DNA from: Rivularia sp963920925 | GTDB taxonomy: Bacteria; Cyanobacteriota; Cyanobacteriia; Cyanobacteriales; Nostocaceae | Assembly (NCBI RefSeq): GCF_963920925.1 | Contig: NZ_CAWUDI010000021.1 | Location: 62,001 to 126,000 of the forward strand | Length of the DNA stretch: 64,000 nucleotides | Direction: 5' to 3' | Shown: in pieces, positions 16,923-26,547 of the stretch | Numbering within the stretch: the first letter of the stretch is position 1 | How the letters are laid out: every line of letters begins with the position of its first letter | The notes under the pieces: model-generated | Database searches by the model: none | The model's input: the letters and a program-made list of their open reading frames with translations, nothing else | Told to the model about the DNA's origin: nothing | Translations under genes and position numbers: made by a program

Positions 16923-17076
16923 GGAATAGGGAATAGGGAACAGTTAGGAGTTAAGAATTAGAAGTAAGTAACAAGTAGGGAGTTTATTTCTCCTTGTCTC
17001 CTTGTCTCCCCATCCCCCCCATCCCCCATCCCCCCCATCTCCCCATCCCCTCATCTTCCCATCCCCTCATCTACTC
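16921..17076. repeat. Tandem short repeats
   Basis: GGGAATAGGGAATAGG, CTCCTTGTCTCCTTG and CCCCATCCCCCATCCC-type runs fill the spacer. They are translated as a proline-rich false extension upstream of the next gene. Confidence 0.85.
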
Positions 17077-17616
17077 ATGAATCCTAACTGGTGGCCTCGA
17101 ATCAACCCCTTATTGCAAAAACTGCGAACTAAGTTGCTTAATGACCCTTATTACCGTTTAAAATCGGGGGAAGAAATTGCGATCGCTGTGAGACTTGGGA
17201 TTCGGATTGATGCGAATCAAGCTACTGTTGATGACTGGCTGCGCTTACCGGGTTTGTCTATACATCAAGCTAGAACTCTTGTGGAGCTAGCTAAAACTGG
17301 AGTTAAATTTTACTGTGTAGAAGATATTGCGGCGGCTCTGGGTTTACCGGCACAGCGACTAAAGCCTTTAGAAATAATTTTACTTTTTGGTTACTATGAC
17401 AACGAATCTGTAGATGCTATTGCCTGTGTTGTAAATCCTAATACCGCAACAATTGAAAGTTTATTGAAAGTACCTTTTATTGGTTCTTCCTTAGCGCAAG
17501 CGGTAGTAGATAATCGTAGCTTGTCAGGTCCCTATCGTAATATAGTTGATTTCCAAAAGCGGTTAAATCTTTCTGGTGAAACACTCGCTCAATTAATGTA
17601 TTATTTGCAGTTTTAA
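17077..17616 (+). CDS. Helix-hairpin-helix (ComEA-like) protein
   Basis: A 179-residue protein with two HhH-type DNA-binding repeats, one around DDWLRLPGLSIHQARTLVEL and one at the C-terminus around LLKVPFIGSSLAQAVVDN and GPYRNIVDFQKRL. The second repeat is the ComEA-type module. There is no signal peptide, unlike true ComEA, so a cytoplasmic nucleic-acid-binding role is likely. I take the ATG at 17077 (MNPNWWPRINPLL); the 25 codons before it are translated tandem repeats. Confidence 0.85.
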   Translation: MNPNWWPRINPLLQKLRTKLLNDPYYRLKSGEEIAIAVRLGIRIDANQATVDDWLRLPGLSIHQARTLVELAKTGVKFYCVEDIAAALGLPAQRLKPLEIILLFGYYDNESVDAIACVVNPNTATIESLLKVPFIGSSLAQAVVDNRSLSGPYRNIVDFQKRLNLSGETLAQLMYYLQF

Positions 17617-17760
17617 TTAAGGGGAATAGGGAACAGGGAATAGGGAGGTGGGGAGATGGGGAGACAAGGGGACAAGGAGAAATAAACTCCCTACTCGCTA
17701 CTTACTATTTGCTACTTGTTACTCACTCCTAGCTTCCAAAATCCAAAAGGCTCCTAACCA
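17617..17760. repeat. Tandem short repeats
   Basis: GGGGAATAGGGAACAGGG, GGGGAGATGGGGAG and CTACTTACTATTTGCTAC-type repeats fill the spacer between two convergent genes. Confidence 0.8.
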
Positions 17761-18330
17761 TCATATCGAACCGATTCGATCCGGTGGCCAAAAACGAAAA
17801 CTTGCTTTACCAATCATATTTTTTTTCGGTAAAAAGCCCCAGTAGCGAGAGTCGTTACTATCGTTACGATTGTCGCCCATCATAAAATATTGGTTTTGAG
17901 GAACTTCTACCAGTGGAAAAGGCTGTAGGGGTGGTTCTTTTATATAATTTTCTTGCAAAAGATTCCCATTAAGATAAACCTTTCCGTCATTAATTTTTAG
18001 TGTGTCTCCGGGAGTACCAATTACGCGCTTAATAAAAGCTTGGTCTTGAGAATATCCACGGCGCTGTAATTCTGGTGGTGGCTGGAAAACTACGATATCG
18101 CCAAATTTGGGAGAGTTAAATTTGTAGGAAACTTTTTCAACAACTAATCGATCGCCTGTTTCTAAACTTGGTAGCATCGAATCTGAGGGAATGTAGCGAG
18201 GTTCGGCAATGAAAGTCCGAATCAAAAATGCTAATACCAAAGCGATGGTAATTAGAATTAGATTTTCTCGTAAACTACGCCATGCTTTTGATGATGCATC
18301 GTTATTTGCATCAGTTTGCTGAGAACTCAT
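17761..18330 (-). CDS. lepB: Signal peptidase I
   Basis: A 189-residue type I signal peptidase that removes signal peptides on the outer face of the membrane. It has one N-terminal membrane anchor (LILITIALVLAFLIRTFIA, residues about 24-42), the nucleophile Ser51 in YIPSDSMLPSL, the general base Lys101 in AFIKRVIGTPGD, and the C-terminal box YFMMGDNRNDSNDSRYWG. Length and single anchor are typical of cyanobacterial LepB proteins. Confidence 0.96.
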   Translation of the reverse strand: MSSQQTDANNDASSKAWRSLRENLILITIALVLAFLIRTFIAEPRYIPSDSMLPSLETGDRLVVEKVSYKFNSPKFGDIVVFQPPPELQRRGYSQDQAFIKRVIGTPGDTLKINDGKVYLNGNLLQENYIKEPPLQPFPLVEVPQNQYFMMGDNRNDSNDSRYWGFLPKKNMIGKASFRFWPPDRIGSI

Positions 18331-18602
18331 TTAGGTTTTTAGCTATTATTACAACAATTTTACAGTTAATATAAAGTTTCACTGGTATCACGGTTTAGCA
18401 GAGCATTAATCGTTATGTAGCGAACAAGTATTATACATTAAACTAGCAATACCAGACTTTATATTACACAAAATATAGATATTAAATCATTTTTAATCAT
18501 TAGTAATTATAAAGCAATACTTAAGAGTATTTTTAGTTTTGCTTGTGCCTCTTATCCAAAAATACATTGAAAAATTGATTGAAGAAGAAATGTAACTATA
18601 TC

Positions 18603-20285
18603 TCAATTGGCATCTTTCACCACCCATCTACGATTTTGAGCATCCCATACCAAAAAGAAACGCACTGATTTAGGTATAATTCGACCATTTTTCATCAAAT
18701 AGTTTAATGAAGCATCAACTGTTGCCGTGTTTGTGTTTGCTTCCAAAATACTTATTTGCTGAATATTTACATTTTTAACTTTTCCTCTCCACCAACTCAA
18801 ATAAGAAAAATAACCATTAGGATGAAGACGCTTGTTGTCTTTAAATTGTTGAGATAGCTGATTCCAAGCTGTTTTATACTGAGCTTGGTTGATGTTTAAA
18901 TAATAATTTTCTACTGTTTGTATTGGCGATGGTTGCTCAATTGGTTGTTCGATTTGTGGCTCAATAAAGTCTCCAGGAGGAGATAAGGGAGTTGGCTGGG
19001 GAGGAATTTCCAATTTTGGAGCAGGAATAGTTGTTTGAGGAATTTGTGGTTGGATAGGTGTTTGGACTTGTGGAGTTATATTGGGTGAGGTTGCTGGTGG
19101 CAAAGTAAACTCCGGTTTAATTATTGGTGTTACGGTTGGTATTGGTGTAGTTTGAGGTTGATTTAGGGGTTTTTTTAATATTTCTGGAGTTGGCTTAGGC
19201 GTAATAGTTGGTTGCGATCGTTGGGTAATTATTGTAGGTTGCTTAGACTGCTTATTTAAAGCAAAACCAGCGATGATTGATGCACCAATTAAACTACCTG
19301 CAATCAAACTACCAAGAAGAATTCCTTTACCGTTTCCGCGATCGCTATATTGAATTGAAGATGGTGGTGGAATGGAAACTGTACTTAAATTAGTTTGGGG
19401 TGGTAAGGTTATTCCCGGAGCGATAGTATCTGAAAAAGCAGCCGTATGGGAAACCACCGAAGGTACACTTAAAATCCCAGTTTGCAACGCTTGCAGCATA
19501 AGACTGGCAGTTTTAAATCTTTCTCTAGCATCAAACCCAATTGCTCTGTCTAAAATATCTGCGAAATTATCTTTGAGTAATGGTGCATACTGTCGCCACA
19601 ATACTTTACCAGTGTAAGGATCTGTAATTAACTCTTGCGGCATTTTCCCTGTAAGTAAATAAATTGCAGTCAATCCTAAACTATATATATCGCTGGCAAA
19701 CATCGGTCTTCCAACTGATTGCTCGGTTGCCATAAATCCCGGCGTACCGATAACTATTGACTTTGTTGCATTTCCTGAAGGAGTCATAATGGTTCCTAAA
19801 GTTTCTTTGACAGCACCAAAGTCTATGAGTATGGGTTGAGCATTAATATCAATTAAAATATTCTCTGGCTTGATATCTCGATGAACAATACCTTTGGAAT
19901 GGATGTAGTCTAAAACTGGCAAAATACTAATTAAAATGTGTTTGACAGAATTTTCATCCATCAAGCCTTGCTCTTGAAGCATTTGTGTAAGAGTTTTTGC
20001 CTCAATATACTCTTGCACTAAGTAAAATTGCCCATTCTCGCTAAAATAAGCATATAGTCTGGGAATCTGAGAACTACCATCACCCAGTTCTTCTAAAATT
20101 GCTGCTTCGCGTCCAAATCGCTCCCTTACTAATTGGTAAACCTGTTGATTGTCTTGAATTGGTCGTAGTTGTTTAATTACACAAAGGCGGCGAGAAGGCA
20201 TTTGGGTATCCTCTGCTAGGAAAGTTTTTCCAAATCCGCCACCTCCTAAAGTCTGAACAATCCGATAGCGGTTGTTAAGCAGCAT
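18603..20285 (-). CDS. Ser/Thr protein kinase with membrane anchor and C-terminal NTF2-like domain
   Basis: A 560-residue kinase. The kinase domain (about 1-270) has the glycine loop LGGGGFGKTFLAED, catalytic Lys38 in CVIKQL, IVHRDIKPENILI and LIDFGAVKE. A membrane segment follows (ILLGSLIAGSLIGASIIAGF, about 325-345), then a Pro/Thr-rich linker (to about 450). The C-terminal domain (VENYYLNINQAQYKTAWNQL to the end) resembles the NTF2-like tail seen on cyanobacterial kinases. The tail should be outside the cytoplasmic membrane and could sense a ligand. It is a tandem paralogue of the next kinase gene. Confidence 0.93.
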   Translation of the reverse strand: MLLNNRYRIVQTLGGGGFGKTFLAEDTQMPSRRLCVIKQLRPIQDNQQVYQLVRERFGREAAILEELGDGSSQIPRLYAYFSENGQFYLVQEYIEAKTLTQMLQEQGLMDENSVKHILISILPVLDYIHSKGIVHRDIKPENILIDINAQPILIDFGAVKETLGTIMTPSGNATKSIVIGTPGFMATEQSVGRPMFASDIYSLGLTAIYLLTGKMPQELITDPYTGKVLWRQYAPLLKDNFADILDRAIGFDARERFKTASLMLQALQTGILSVPSVVSHTAAFSDTIAPGITLPPQTNLSTVSIPPPSSIQYSDRGNGKGILLGSLIAGSLIGASIIAGFALNKQSKQPTIITQRSQPTITPKPTPEILKKPLNQPQTTPIPTVTPIIKPEFTLPPATSPNITPQVQTPIQPQIPQTTIPAPKLEIPPQPTPLSPPGDFIEPQIEQPIEQPSPIQTVENYYLNINQAQYKTAWNQLSQQFKDNKRLHPNGYFSYLSWWRGKVKNVNIQQISILEANTNTATVDASLNYLMKNGRIIPKSVRFFLVWDAQNRRWVVKDAN

Positions 20286-20596
20286 TTGTATAAAATTAAC
20301 GCTAGTAAGCCAAAAGGAACACAGTCATATATTTTACTCCTAAATCTTGTATGTACCACAAGTTTGGTTGGGATTTATGATGCGACGGAACTATAGCTAT
20401 AAGACAATCTAACTGTTTTCCGATTGAAAATCCCCTTACAATAGTGCGAATTTACAAAAACTATGGGCAAATTGTATCAGATAAAAACTTTGATTTTAAT
20501 CAAATATTGGTATAAATTAGACGCGGCTTTCTGAAGTTATTTAATTGTTATTTTGTATAAAAAAGCCAATATATTTTTTTAGTTCAATATTTATAA
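20286..20596. other. Intergenic region, nothing recognised
   Basis: AT-rich spacer between the two kinase genes, without recognisable RNA or coding signal. It leads into the gene remnant at 20597-20779. Confidence 0.4.
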
Positions 20597-20779
20597 CTAA
20601 CTAATCAAACAGGTAACGTCATAGTAATTGATAGTCCTTATTTAGAGTTAAATCATCAAGGAAATATTTTATGCTTGCGATAAATAAAACGCGAACATAA
20701 ATTTGAACGCGATCTTAGTTTTGCAGATTTGGTTGTTCCGCCTCATTGGCAGGTTGTAGCTTTTTTAATTCGGGAGTAA
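20597..20779 (+). pseudogene. Short gene remnant with one in-frame stop, family not recognised
   Basis: One frame reads LTNQTGNVIVIDSPYLELNH and continues to CLR, meets TAA, then continues in frame as IKREHKFERDLSFADLVVPP and HWQVVAFLIRE before a final TAA at 20777-20779. The composition is protein-like on both sides of the stop, so this looks like the 3' end of a decayed gene. I do not recognise the family. Confidence 0.4.
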
Positions 20780-20866
20780 GTAAGAGAAAATAGTTAGGAG
20801 TTAGAAGTTAGTAACAAATTTAGTTCCATCTTTTCCCCATCACCCCATCTCCTATTCCCAATTAAA

Positions 20867-22279
20867 TCATTTTTTCACAAATCTTTTACCCGTTCTATCT
20901 TGATATTTATCAATAAATTGTGCATTTTGCATTTCGAGTTTTGAAAGTAATTTAATTGGAAAATCTTGAGGTGAATATCTAGGGGTATACCAAGATTGTC
21001 CATCGAAATACTGTTGTAAATCTTGATTGTTGAAACGTCTTCCGTAACGAGCAAAAATAGAATTTCTCATTATATCTAAACCCTTACCATCGAAGGGATC
21101 TAAATCTGCATCTGTTACCCTCCTTGAAGACAGCCAAGAAAAATCATTTTCCACTGGTTTGACTATAGTTTGAGGTTCGGGTTCTGTAGTAATTTGAGGT
21201 TCGGGTTCTTTAATAACTGGAGGTTCGGGTTCTGTAACAGCTTTAATTTCCGGCTGGGGTGTGATATTCCTGGGAATTAATAACCATAATCCACCAATAG
21301 CAAATACTCCAATTACGCTACCAATAACTATACTTTGAGATAAGATTCCTAACTGCTTACTGGATTTATTCTCCTGAAATTTAGTGTTTTGTTGAGATAA
21401 ACTTTGTGTCGGTTGGTTATAAGTAGCAGCTTGGCGTTGAAAAGGTACGGTAGCTGGAAAAGGAGTAGCTGTTTGCAAAGCTTCTAACATTTCCAAAGCA
21501 GTAGAAAATCGTTCTCGTGGATGAAATGCGATCGCTCTATTAATTACTGTCTTTAATGAAGCGCTGACATTTCCAGCTTCAGATTCCCAGACAATTTCCC
21601 CAGTTTGCGAGTCAGTTTCTAATTGTTGCGGTGATTTTCCAGTCAAAAGATAAATCATCGTTAATCCCAAACTGTATAAATCGCTTGAATAAACCGCTCT
21701 ACCCGCAGCTTGTTCGCTCGGCATATAACCGGGTGTGCCAATTATAATCGAACGAGTGAGACTTCCTTGAGAATTTACTACCGTTGCCATTGTTTCCCGC
21801 ACTGCTCCAAAATCGATCAGCACGGGTTTAGCGTCGCTATTTCGTAAAATAATATTATCTGGTTTGATATCCCGGTGAACAATCCGCTTGCTATGTACGA
21901 AATTTAAAACTGGTAAGAGATTTGATAGTATTTCCTTAACGCTGCTTTCATTAAATAAACCCTGCTGCTGAAGTTTCGCTGTTAAAGTATCACCTTCAAC
22001 CCATTCTTGAACCAAATAAAATTGATCTTCTAAACAAAAATAAGCATATAAAGTCGGAATCTGTTCGCTGACTCCTCCTAATTCTTCTAAAATTGCTCCT
22101 TCTCGTGCAAATCTTTCCTGCACCAGTTGGTAAATCTGGAGATTATTCTCAATTGGTTTAAGCTGCTTGATTACACAGCGACGTTGAGAAGGCATTTGAG
22201 TATCTTCCGCTAAGAAAGTATTACCAAATCCACCACTTCCCAAAGTCCGAATAATTTCATAGCGGTTATTTAACAACAT
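20867..22279 (-). CDS. Ser/Thr protein kinase with membrane anchor and YARHG domain
   Basis: A 470-residue kinase closely similar to its neighbour at 18603-20285 through the catalytic domain (LGSGGFGNTFLAED, CVIKQLKP, IVHRDIKPDNIIL, LIDFGAVRE, GTPGYMPSEQ). After a membrane segment (IVIGSVIGVFAIGGLWLLI) and a Glu/Pro repeat linker (EPEPPVIKEPEPQ), the C-terminus is a different module. It reads MRNSIFARYGRRFNNQDLQQ and WYTPRYSPQDFP, matching the YARHG domain thought to be extracellular. The pair therefore shares a kinase but has swapped sensors. Confidence 0.93.
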   Translation of the reverse strand: MLLNNRYEIIRTLGSGGFGNTFLAEDTQMPSQRRCVIKQLKPIENNLQIYQLVQERFAREGAILEELGGVSEQIPTLYAYFCLEDQFYLVQEWVEGDTLTAKLQQQGLFNESSVKEILSNLLPVLNFVHSKRIVHRDIKPDNIILRNSDAKPVLIDFGAVRETMATVVNSQGSLTRSIIIGTPGYMPSEQAAGRAVYSSDLYSLGLTMIYLLTGKSPQQLETDSQTGEIVWESEAGNVSASLKTVINRAIAFHPRERFSTALEMLEALQTATPFPATVPFQRQAATYNQPTQSLSQQNTKFQENKSSKQLGILSQSIVIGSVIGVFAIGGLWLLIPRNITPQPEIKAVTEPEPPVIKEPEPQITTEPEPQTIVKPVENDFSWLSSRRVTDADLDPFDGKGLDIMRNSIFARYGRRFNNQDLQQYFDGQSWYTPRYSPQDFPIKLLSKLEMQNAQFIDKYQDRTGKRFVKK

Positions 22280-22445
22280 TTTTATCTTTCAGCAGTAAAG
22301 ATAGAATCTTTAGTAATATAAATTACCAGTATTTTACCGCTATTTTTGGCTTAATAGGTAACAACAGGGAACAGTGAGCAGTTAGAAGTTATAAGTTATC
22401 AATTAAGATTCTATCTCCACTGCCTCATGCCCTATGCCCAATTCC

Positions 22446-23939
22446 CTATTTTTGAAACTTAAGATAATCTTCTAAATCTTCAATTTGCGGATCTTTTAAT
22501 TCCTGCAACATTCGCCAAGTTACAGTATAACTACCATCAGAATGACGACGTACAGGTCTAAAAGCAACAATTACATCGCTGCTTTGCATTTGCAATAATT
22601 GATCTATGTAGCGGCGTTGTTTTCTTGAAATAATTTGATTTTTAGCAATAATTTCTGGTAGCTGAAACTGCAAATTACGCACTAAGTAAGTATTATTTAA
22701 TTTGGCATCGACATTTAAGTTTTGATGTTTGCCGGTAATAATTTTTCGCTTTTCTGTAAGTAGCTCACCTAATTTACTAGGAGGCTGATAGTTAACTAAA
22801 ATATTTCGCTCCTGTGTATCTACAGTTCGTAAGTTACTATCCAAATTTTCTAAAGGTATATCTCCAATATCTGCCATAAAGCTATAATCTACACCCTGGG
22901 ACAGAAGCTGAAACTTTCCATTTACTATTTGAAGTGGTAGATTAGGCGTAAACTTACCTTTAGGTTTACCCAAAACTGGGAAGGGATAGCGATCGAGAAC
23001 ATTTTTTTGGGAGCGATTCTCTACTGTATTCAAGGGACGAAGATAAGCTTGATGTGGCAATACGCGAAAAATACCCGTGTTAGGCATTAATAGCAATTTT
23101 CGATAAGTTTGCTTTTCTTGGAGGTCAACATCGTAAACTAAATGGTCAAATTTTGCTTCAATCTTTTTCAAATTTTGAACATTATTTTGATCAGGAAATA
23201 CAGATATTGCTGCTGCTAAAAGCTGTTCTGCATTTTTTAAAATTTTTATTGCTTCAGATGGTGGTTTAATTGCTGGTTGAACTGGTGGAACATAATTAAC
23301 AATGGCTCTCTTTTTTCTCTTTCCAATAATTAGTGAAGCATTACTTTCTACGGAAGGTTCTAAAATAGCATGAGGAGTTGCCAGTTTTCCCAGATTTGGT
23401 CGGCTTACGGGAGACATGGGAAGCACTAAATCGGATTGTTTTTCTCCGCTAACTAAAGGTAATTCCCTTACAATAGCTAATTCTCCACGTCGAGATAAAA
23501 GTCTATCTAAAATTGGAGTCAATTTTGATAATTCTCGGCTGGAATTATACAACGAACAGTAAATTTTTGAAGAGGATGGACTCAAAGGAGCTATAAAACC
23601 AACAGAAGCGTTTTCACTTGGATTTTGATTGCATAAAGCTTGGGGTTTTGGGTATTGACGTTTAAGAAAACTTTCTACGACTATAGTATGGGTAATTAAT
23701 TGTCCTCCCACGGCTCGCATTTTATTAGGATCGGGATTCGATAGCGCTTTTTGAATCCGATAAATTAAGTTGACTTGCCGATTAACCAACTTTTCGGAAA
23801 CAGCATCAAAGCTTTCTACTTGGCTTGACTTCTGACTACTATCTGGAGAAGATTGTGACTCAGCTTCAGCCGCAAAAGCTTGTTCAAAATTAGCTAGCAA
23901 ACAAAAAGGAAGCAAAAAACTAAAAAAGGTGTATTTCAT
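22446..23939 (-). CDS. Exported protein of unknown function
   Basis: A 497-residue protein with a clear signal peptide (FFSFLLPFCLLANFEQAFA, cleavage near residue 23). The mature part starts with a Ser/Gln-rich linker. Two short related motifs, AIVNYVPPVQP and ILVNYQPPSKLGE, stand about 175 residues apart. The end of the protein is rich in charged residues (ELKDPQIEDLEDYLKFQK). I see no catalytic signature. It may belong to a cyanobacterium-specific envelope family. It is divergent from sasA. Confidence 0.75.
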   Translation of the reverse strand: MKYTFFSFLLPFCLLANFEQAFAAEAESQSSPDSSQKSSQVESFDAVSEKLVNRQVNLIYRIQKALSNPDPNKMRAVGGQLITHTIVVESFLKRQYPKPQALCNQNPSENASVGFIAPLSPSSSKIYCSLYNSSRELSKLTPILDRLLSRRGELAIVRELPLVSGEKQSDLVLPMSPVSRPNLGKLATPHAILEPSVESNASLIIGKRKKRAIVNYVPPVQPAIKPPSEAIKILKNAEQLLAAAISVFPDQNNVQNLKKIEAKFDHLVYDVDLQEKQTYRKLLLMPNTGIFRVLPHQAYLRPLNTVENRSQKNVLDRYPFPVLGKPKGKFTPNLPLQIVNGKFQLLSQGVDYSFMADIGDIPLENLDSNLRTVDTQERNILVNYQPPSKLGELLTEKRKIITGKHQNLNVDAKLNNTYLVRNLQFQLPEIIAKNQIISRKQRRYIDQLLQMQSSDVIVAFRPVRRHSDGSYTVTWRMLQELKDPQIEDLEDYLKFQK

Positions 23940-24067
23940 GTTAAAAGTCCAATAAAAAATTAAAGCCTAAAGTCTAAAAACAACTAAAATAGAATTAAAA
24001 AGGACTGCTTTAAGAGCATCCGTCAGTCCATTTTACTTTCAGAGAAAGTTATAACGGTTAATGACCA

Positions 24068-25282
24068 GTGTTGAAACAATATTTGATGCAAGCTTCTCAG
24101 GGACAACAACTTATTAATTCAGAAGCCCCATTACAACTATTGCTGTTTGTGGATGAACGTCCCAAGTCCCGATTACAAATACAGCAAATTCGCTCTTATC
24201 TCAAAGAATTGCAGCTTGAATATGATTTTGACCTTCAAGTTGTTGATGTAGGTAAACAACCCCATTTAGCCGAACATTTTAGATTGGTGGCAACACCAGC
24301 ATTAATTCGGATTCATCCAGAACCCCGACAGGTTTTAGCCGGTAGCAATATAGTTGCTCAGTTAAAAACTTGGTGGTCTAGATGGCAAACTAGTGTAGAA
24401 TCCTATCTGCAAATACAGCAAAACTTTAAACAAGCTGTAAAAAATGACCCCGATGGGTACATTAAGAAATCTCAAATTCCGCTTAATTCGCTGGCAATTT
24501 CTTCAGAAATTATCGAGCTTACCGATGAAGTTTTTCGTTTAAACCAAGAAAAACAGCAGCTTCAAGAACAGTTGCAATTTAAAGATCGTGTCATCGGGAT
24601 GTTAGTACATGACCTCCGCAACCCCCTCACAGCAGCAATTATCGCCATCGATACTTTGAAAAATAATTTCAACAGTGAAAATGGTCAATTCAGGCGATTA
24701 ACACCATCATTAACTGCTAATGTACTTAATCATGCCCGGAGTCAAACAAAGGTAATTGAAAAAATGATTACCGATCTTTTACAGGTAGGGCGCGGTAATG
24801 ATACAAAAATTCCCATATCACCTCAAAAAATAGCATTGGCTGATATTTTTCTGGAAGTACTCGAAGAATTACGCGAATCTTATAAAGCAAAATCTCTCAA
24901 AATAGAAACAGATATTCCGCAAGACTTACCATATGTTTACGCAGATCCCGAACGTATCCGGCAAGTAGTGAAAAACCTTTTAGACAACGCCATTAAATAT
25001 ACTCCGCCCCAAGGTAAAATTATTATTTCCGGTTTGCATCGTACCAGTCAAAAAGTACAATTTAGCATCGGCGATAGCGGTTTGGGTATTCCCGAAGAAA
25101 ATCGCGATCGCATTTTTGAAAATCGCTTTCGTCTGGAACGAGATGAAGCAAAGGACGGTTACGGTATAGGCTTAAGCTTATGTCAAAAAATTGTTCAAGC
25201 TCATTACGGTCAAATCTGGGTAGATACCGCACCTACCGGAGGAGCTTGGTTTCACTTTATACTGCCAGTATATCCGAGTTAA
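24068..25282 (+). CDS. sasA: Circadian clock output histidine kinase SasA
   Basis: A 404-residue sensor kinase. Residues about 22-105 form the KaiB-like thioredoxin-fold domain (LQLLLFVDERPKSRLQIQQI, RLVATPALIRIHP) that competes with KaiB for KaiC. A coiled coil follows, then the HisKA domain with phospho-acceptor His181 in GMLVHDLRNPLTAA and the ATPase domain (VVKNLLDNAIKYTPP, SGLGIPEENRDRIF, GYGIGLSLCQKIV). In the known pathway, it phosphorylates RpaA to transmit clock time. The start is GTG at 24068; an overlapping ATG at 24061 is in another frame. kai genes and rpaA are not in the window. Confidence 0.95.
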   Translation: MLKQYLMQASQGQQLINSEAPLQLLLFVDERPKSRLQIQQIRSYLKELQLEYDFDLQVVDVGKQPHLAEHFRLVATPALIRIHPEPRQVLAGSNIVAQLKTWWSRWQTSVESYLQIQQNFKQAVKNDPDGYIKKSQIPLNSLAISSEIIELTDEVFRLNQEKQQLQEQLQFKDRVIGMLVHDLRNPLTAAIIAIDTLKNNFNSENGQFRRLTPSLTANVLNHARSQTKVIEKMITDLLQVGRGNDTKIPISPQKIALADIFLEVLEELRESYKAKSLKIETDIPQDLPYVYADPERIRQVVKNLLDNAIKYTPPQGKIIISGLHRTSQKVQFSIGDSGLGIPEENRDRIFENRFRLERDEAKDGYGIGLSLCQKIVQAHYGQIWVDTAPTGGAWFHFILPVYPS

Positions 25283-25325
25283 TCAGTTAACAGTGAGCAG
25301 TGAGCAGTGAGCAGTTAGAAATTAT
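25283..25325. repeat. CAGTGAG heptamer repeats
   Basis: Tandem CAGTGAG units (CAGTGAGCAGTGAGCAGTGA) directly follow the sasA stop codon. Confidence 0.85.
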
Positions 25326-25328
25326 TGT

Positions 25329-25766
25329 TTAAGTTGTTAACTGTTTGCAGTTGACTACTTTCTGCTGTAGGGCTTTAATAATTTGGAAGTTTGCAGCAGG
25401 GAAGTCAAATTGTTCTAGTTGTTCTATGTTTACCCAGCGGATTTCATCGCATTCTAATGGTTGAGGAACTCTTTTAAGATGCCGACATTCATGTACGGTG
25501 AGAGTGACTCGTAAATCGGTATAAGAATGATCGATAGTTATCAGATGCTCGCCGATTTCGATATCTATTGCTAACTCTTCATCAATTTCTCTTTTAATAC
25601 ATTCTTTAACAGTTTCACCTGGTTCTATTTTGCCCCCAGGAAACTCCCATAAACCCCCCATTGCTCCTTCCTGACGACGGCGATCAATTAAAATTTGCTC
25701 TTTATCATTCCAAATTACAGCCACACCGATAACTTTATGAGGTAGCGAAGAAATATTTTGATTCAT
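25329..25766 (-). CDS. Nudix hydrolase, MutT-like (8-oxo-dGTP diphosphatase type)
   Basis: A 145-residue Nudix protein. The Nudix box is visible as GGKIEPGETVKECIKREIDE followed by ELAIDI, with WEFPGG just before it, the form found in MutT-type enzymes that clean oxidised nucleotides. VIGVAVIWNDKEQILIDRR is also typical. I choose the ATG at 25766 (MNQNISSLPHK); an in-frame ATG at 25796 would add ten residues. The substrate is inferred from family resemblance only. Confidence 0.88.
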   Translation of the reverse strand: MNQNISSLPHKVIGVAVIWNDKEQILIDRRRQEGAMGGLWEFPGGKIEPGETVKECIKREIDEELAIDIEIGEHLITIDHSYTDLRVTLTVHECRHLKRVPQPLECDEIRWVNIEQLEQFDFPAANFQIIKALQQKVVNCKQLTT

Positions 25767-25859
25767 AATTTTATATTGTTTTGGTAAAAGGTTCAAAAAA
25801 TTTACTTTACAGTTTCTATATCTAACTTAATATTTTAAAAATGAAAATGTTACCGTGAA

Positions 25860-25990
25860 AACCGCTAGATATAAAATACAAATTTTACCTCTCTGTAACC
25901 TCTCTTCTGCAAGGAGAGAGGCTTTAAAAGCCTTCGCTTTTTCTTCTGTTCCCCTTCCCTGGCAGGGAAGGGGTTAGGGGTTAGGTTTCC
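25860..25990. repeat. Palindromic intergenic repeat
   Basis: It contains two hairpins, CCTCTCTTCTGCAAGGAGAGAGG and CCCCTTCCCTGGCAGGGAAGGGG, separated by AAAAGCCTTCGCTTTTTC. It lies between two minus-strand genes and looks like a common cyanobacterial REP-type sequence. Confidence 0.6.
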
Positions 25991-25998
25991 CAGAGTAT

Positions 25999-26547
25999 TT
26001 AAGATTTCAAATCCAGCAAACCTTCTTCCTTCAACTTGGGATTAAACCTAACCTGCATTTGCAAACCTCGCGCTTCTAACTGTTTCAATATTTCCGCTTC
26101 AACTCTTCTGGCTACATTTTTGATAATTTTCATCTTCGCCATTTCATCAATGACTGGACTATCATAATTAGCTTGTTCTTCAGGAGTAATCAAAGCTTTA
26201 GCATCAATTGGAGAAACCCATTTCTCTTTATTTTCTCCATTTCCTACGGGTACGCTACCATTATCACCAATCCAGGCTTGTTCGATTTCTTCTAAAATTT
26301 TACGACTGGGACGTTTAATAGTTTCTACTTTTACCCAGTAGCAATATTCCGGTTGTCGTACTAAATGCTGTCTGAGGCTAAGGAAAACATCGCGAGAATA
26401 ACCTACAAATTGCAGATTTTTATCTCGATCAAAAATTGCGTAAACTCCAATTTTTCCCTGATATTGTTCGGGTAATTCACCGCTATCGTTGATATAGGGA
26501 ATAAATTCTAAACTTGTTAATTTGGGAATATTCGTTTCTGTAGTCAT
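25999..26547 (-). CDS. GIY-YIG nuclease-fold protein
   Basis: A 182-residue protein. The N-terminal half carries a GIY-YIG-like core: GKIGVYAIFDRDKNLQFVGY (GVYxIF...VGYS) followed by LRQHLVRQPEYCYWVKVE and an LEEIEQAWIGDNG helix with the conserved Glu. The C-terminal half is helical and unassigned (KIIKNVARRVEAEILKQLEA). It matches a conserved cyanobacterial GIY-YIG family whose substrate is unknown. The motif is degenerate, so nuclease activity is not certain. Confidence 0.8.
   Translation of the reverse strand: MTTETNIPKLTSLEFIPYINDSGELPEQYQGKIGVYAIFDRDKNLQFVGYSRDVFLSLRQHLVRQPEYCYWVKVETIKRPSRKILEEIEQAWIGDNGSVPVGNGENKEKWVSPIDAKALITPEEQANYDSPVIDEMAKMKIIKNVARRVEAEILKQLEARGLQMQVRFNPKLKEEGLLDLKS

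Noticed and set aside
17648..17845. Plus-strand frame overlapping the end of lepB
   Set aside because: It consists of translated tandem repeats and lepB antisense.
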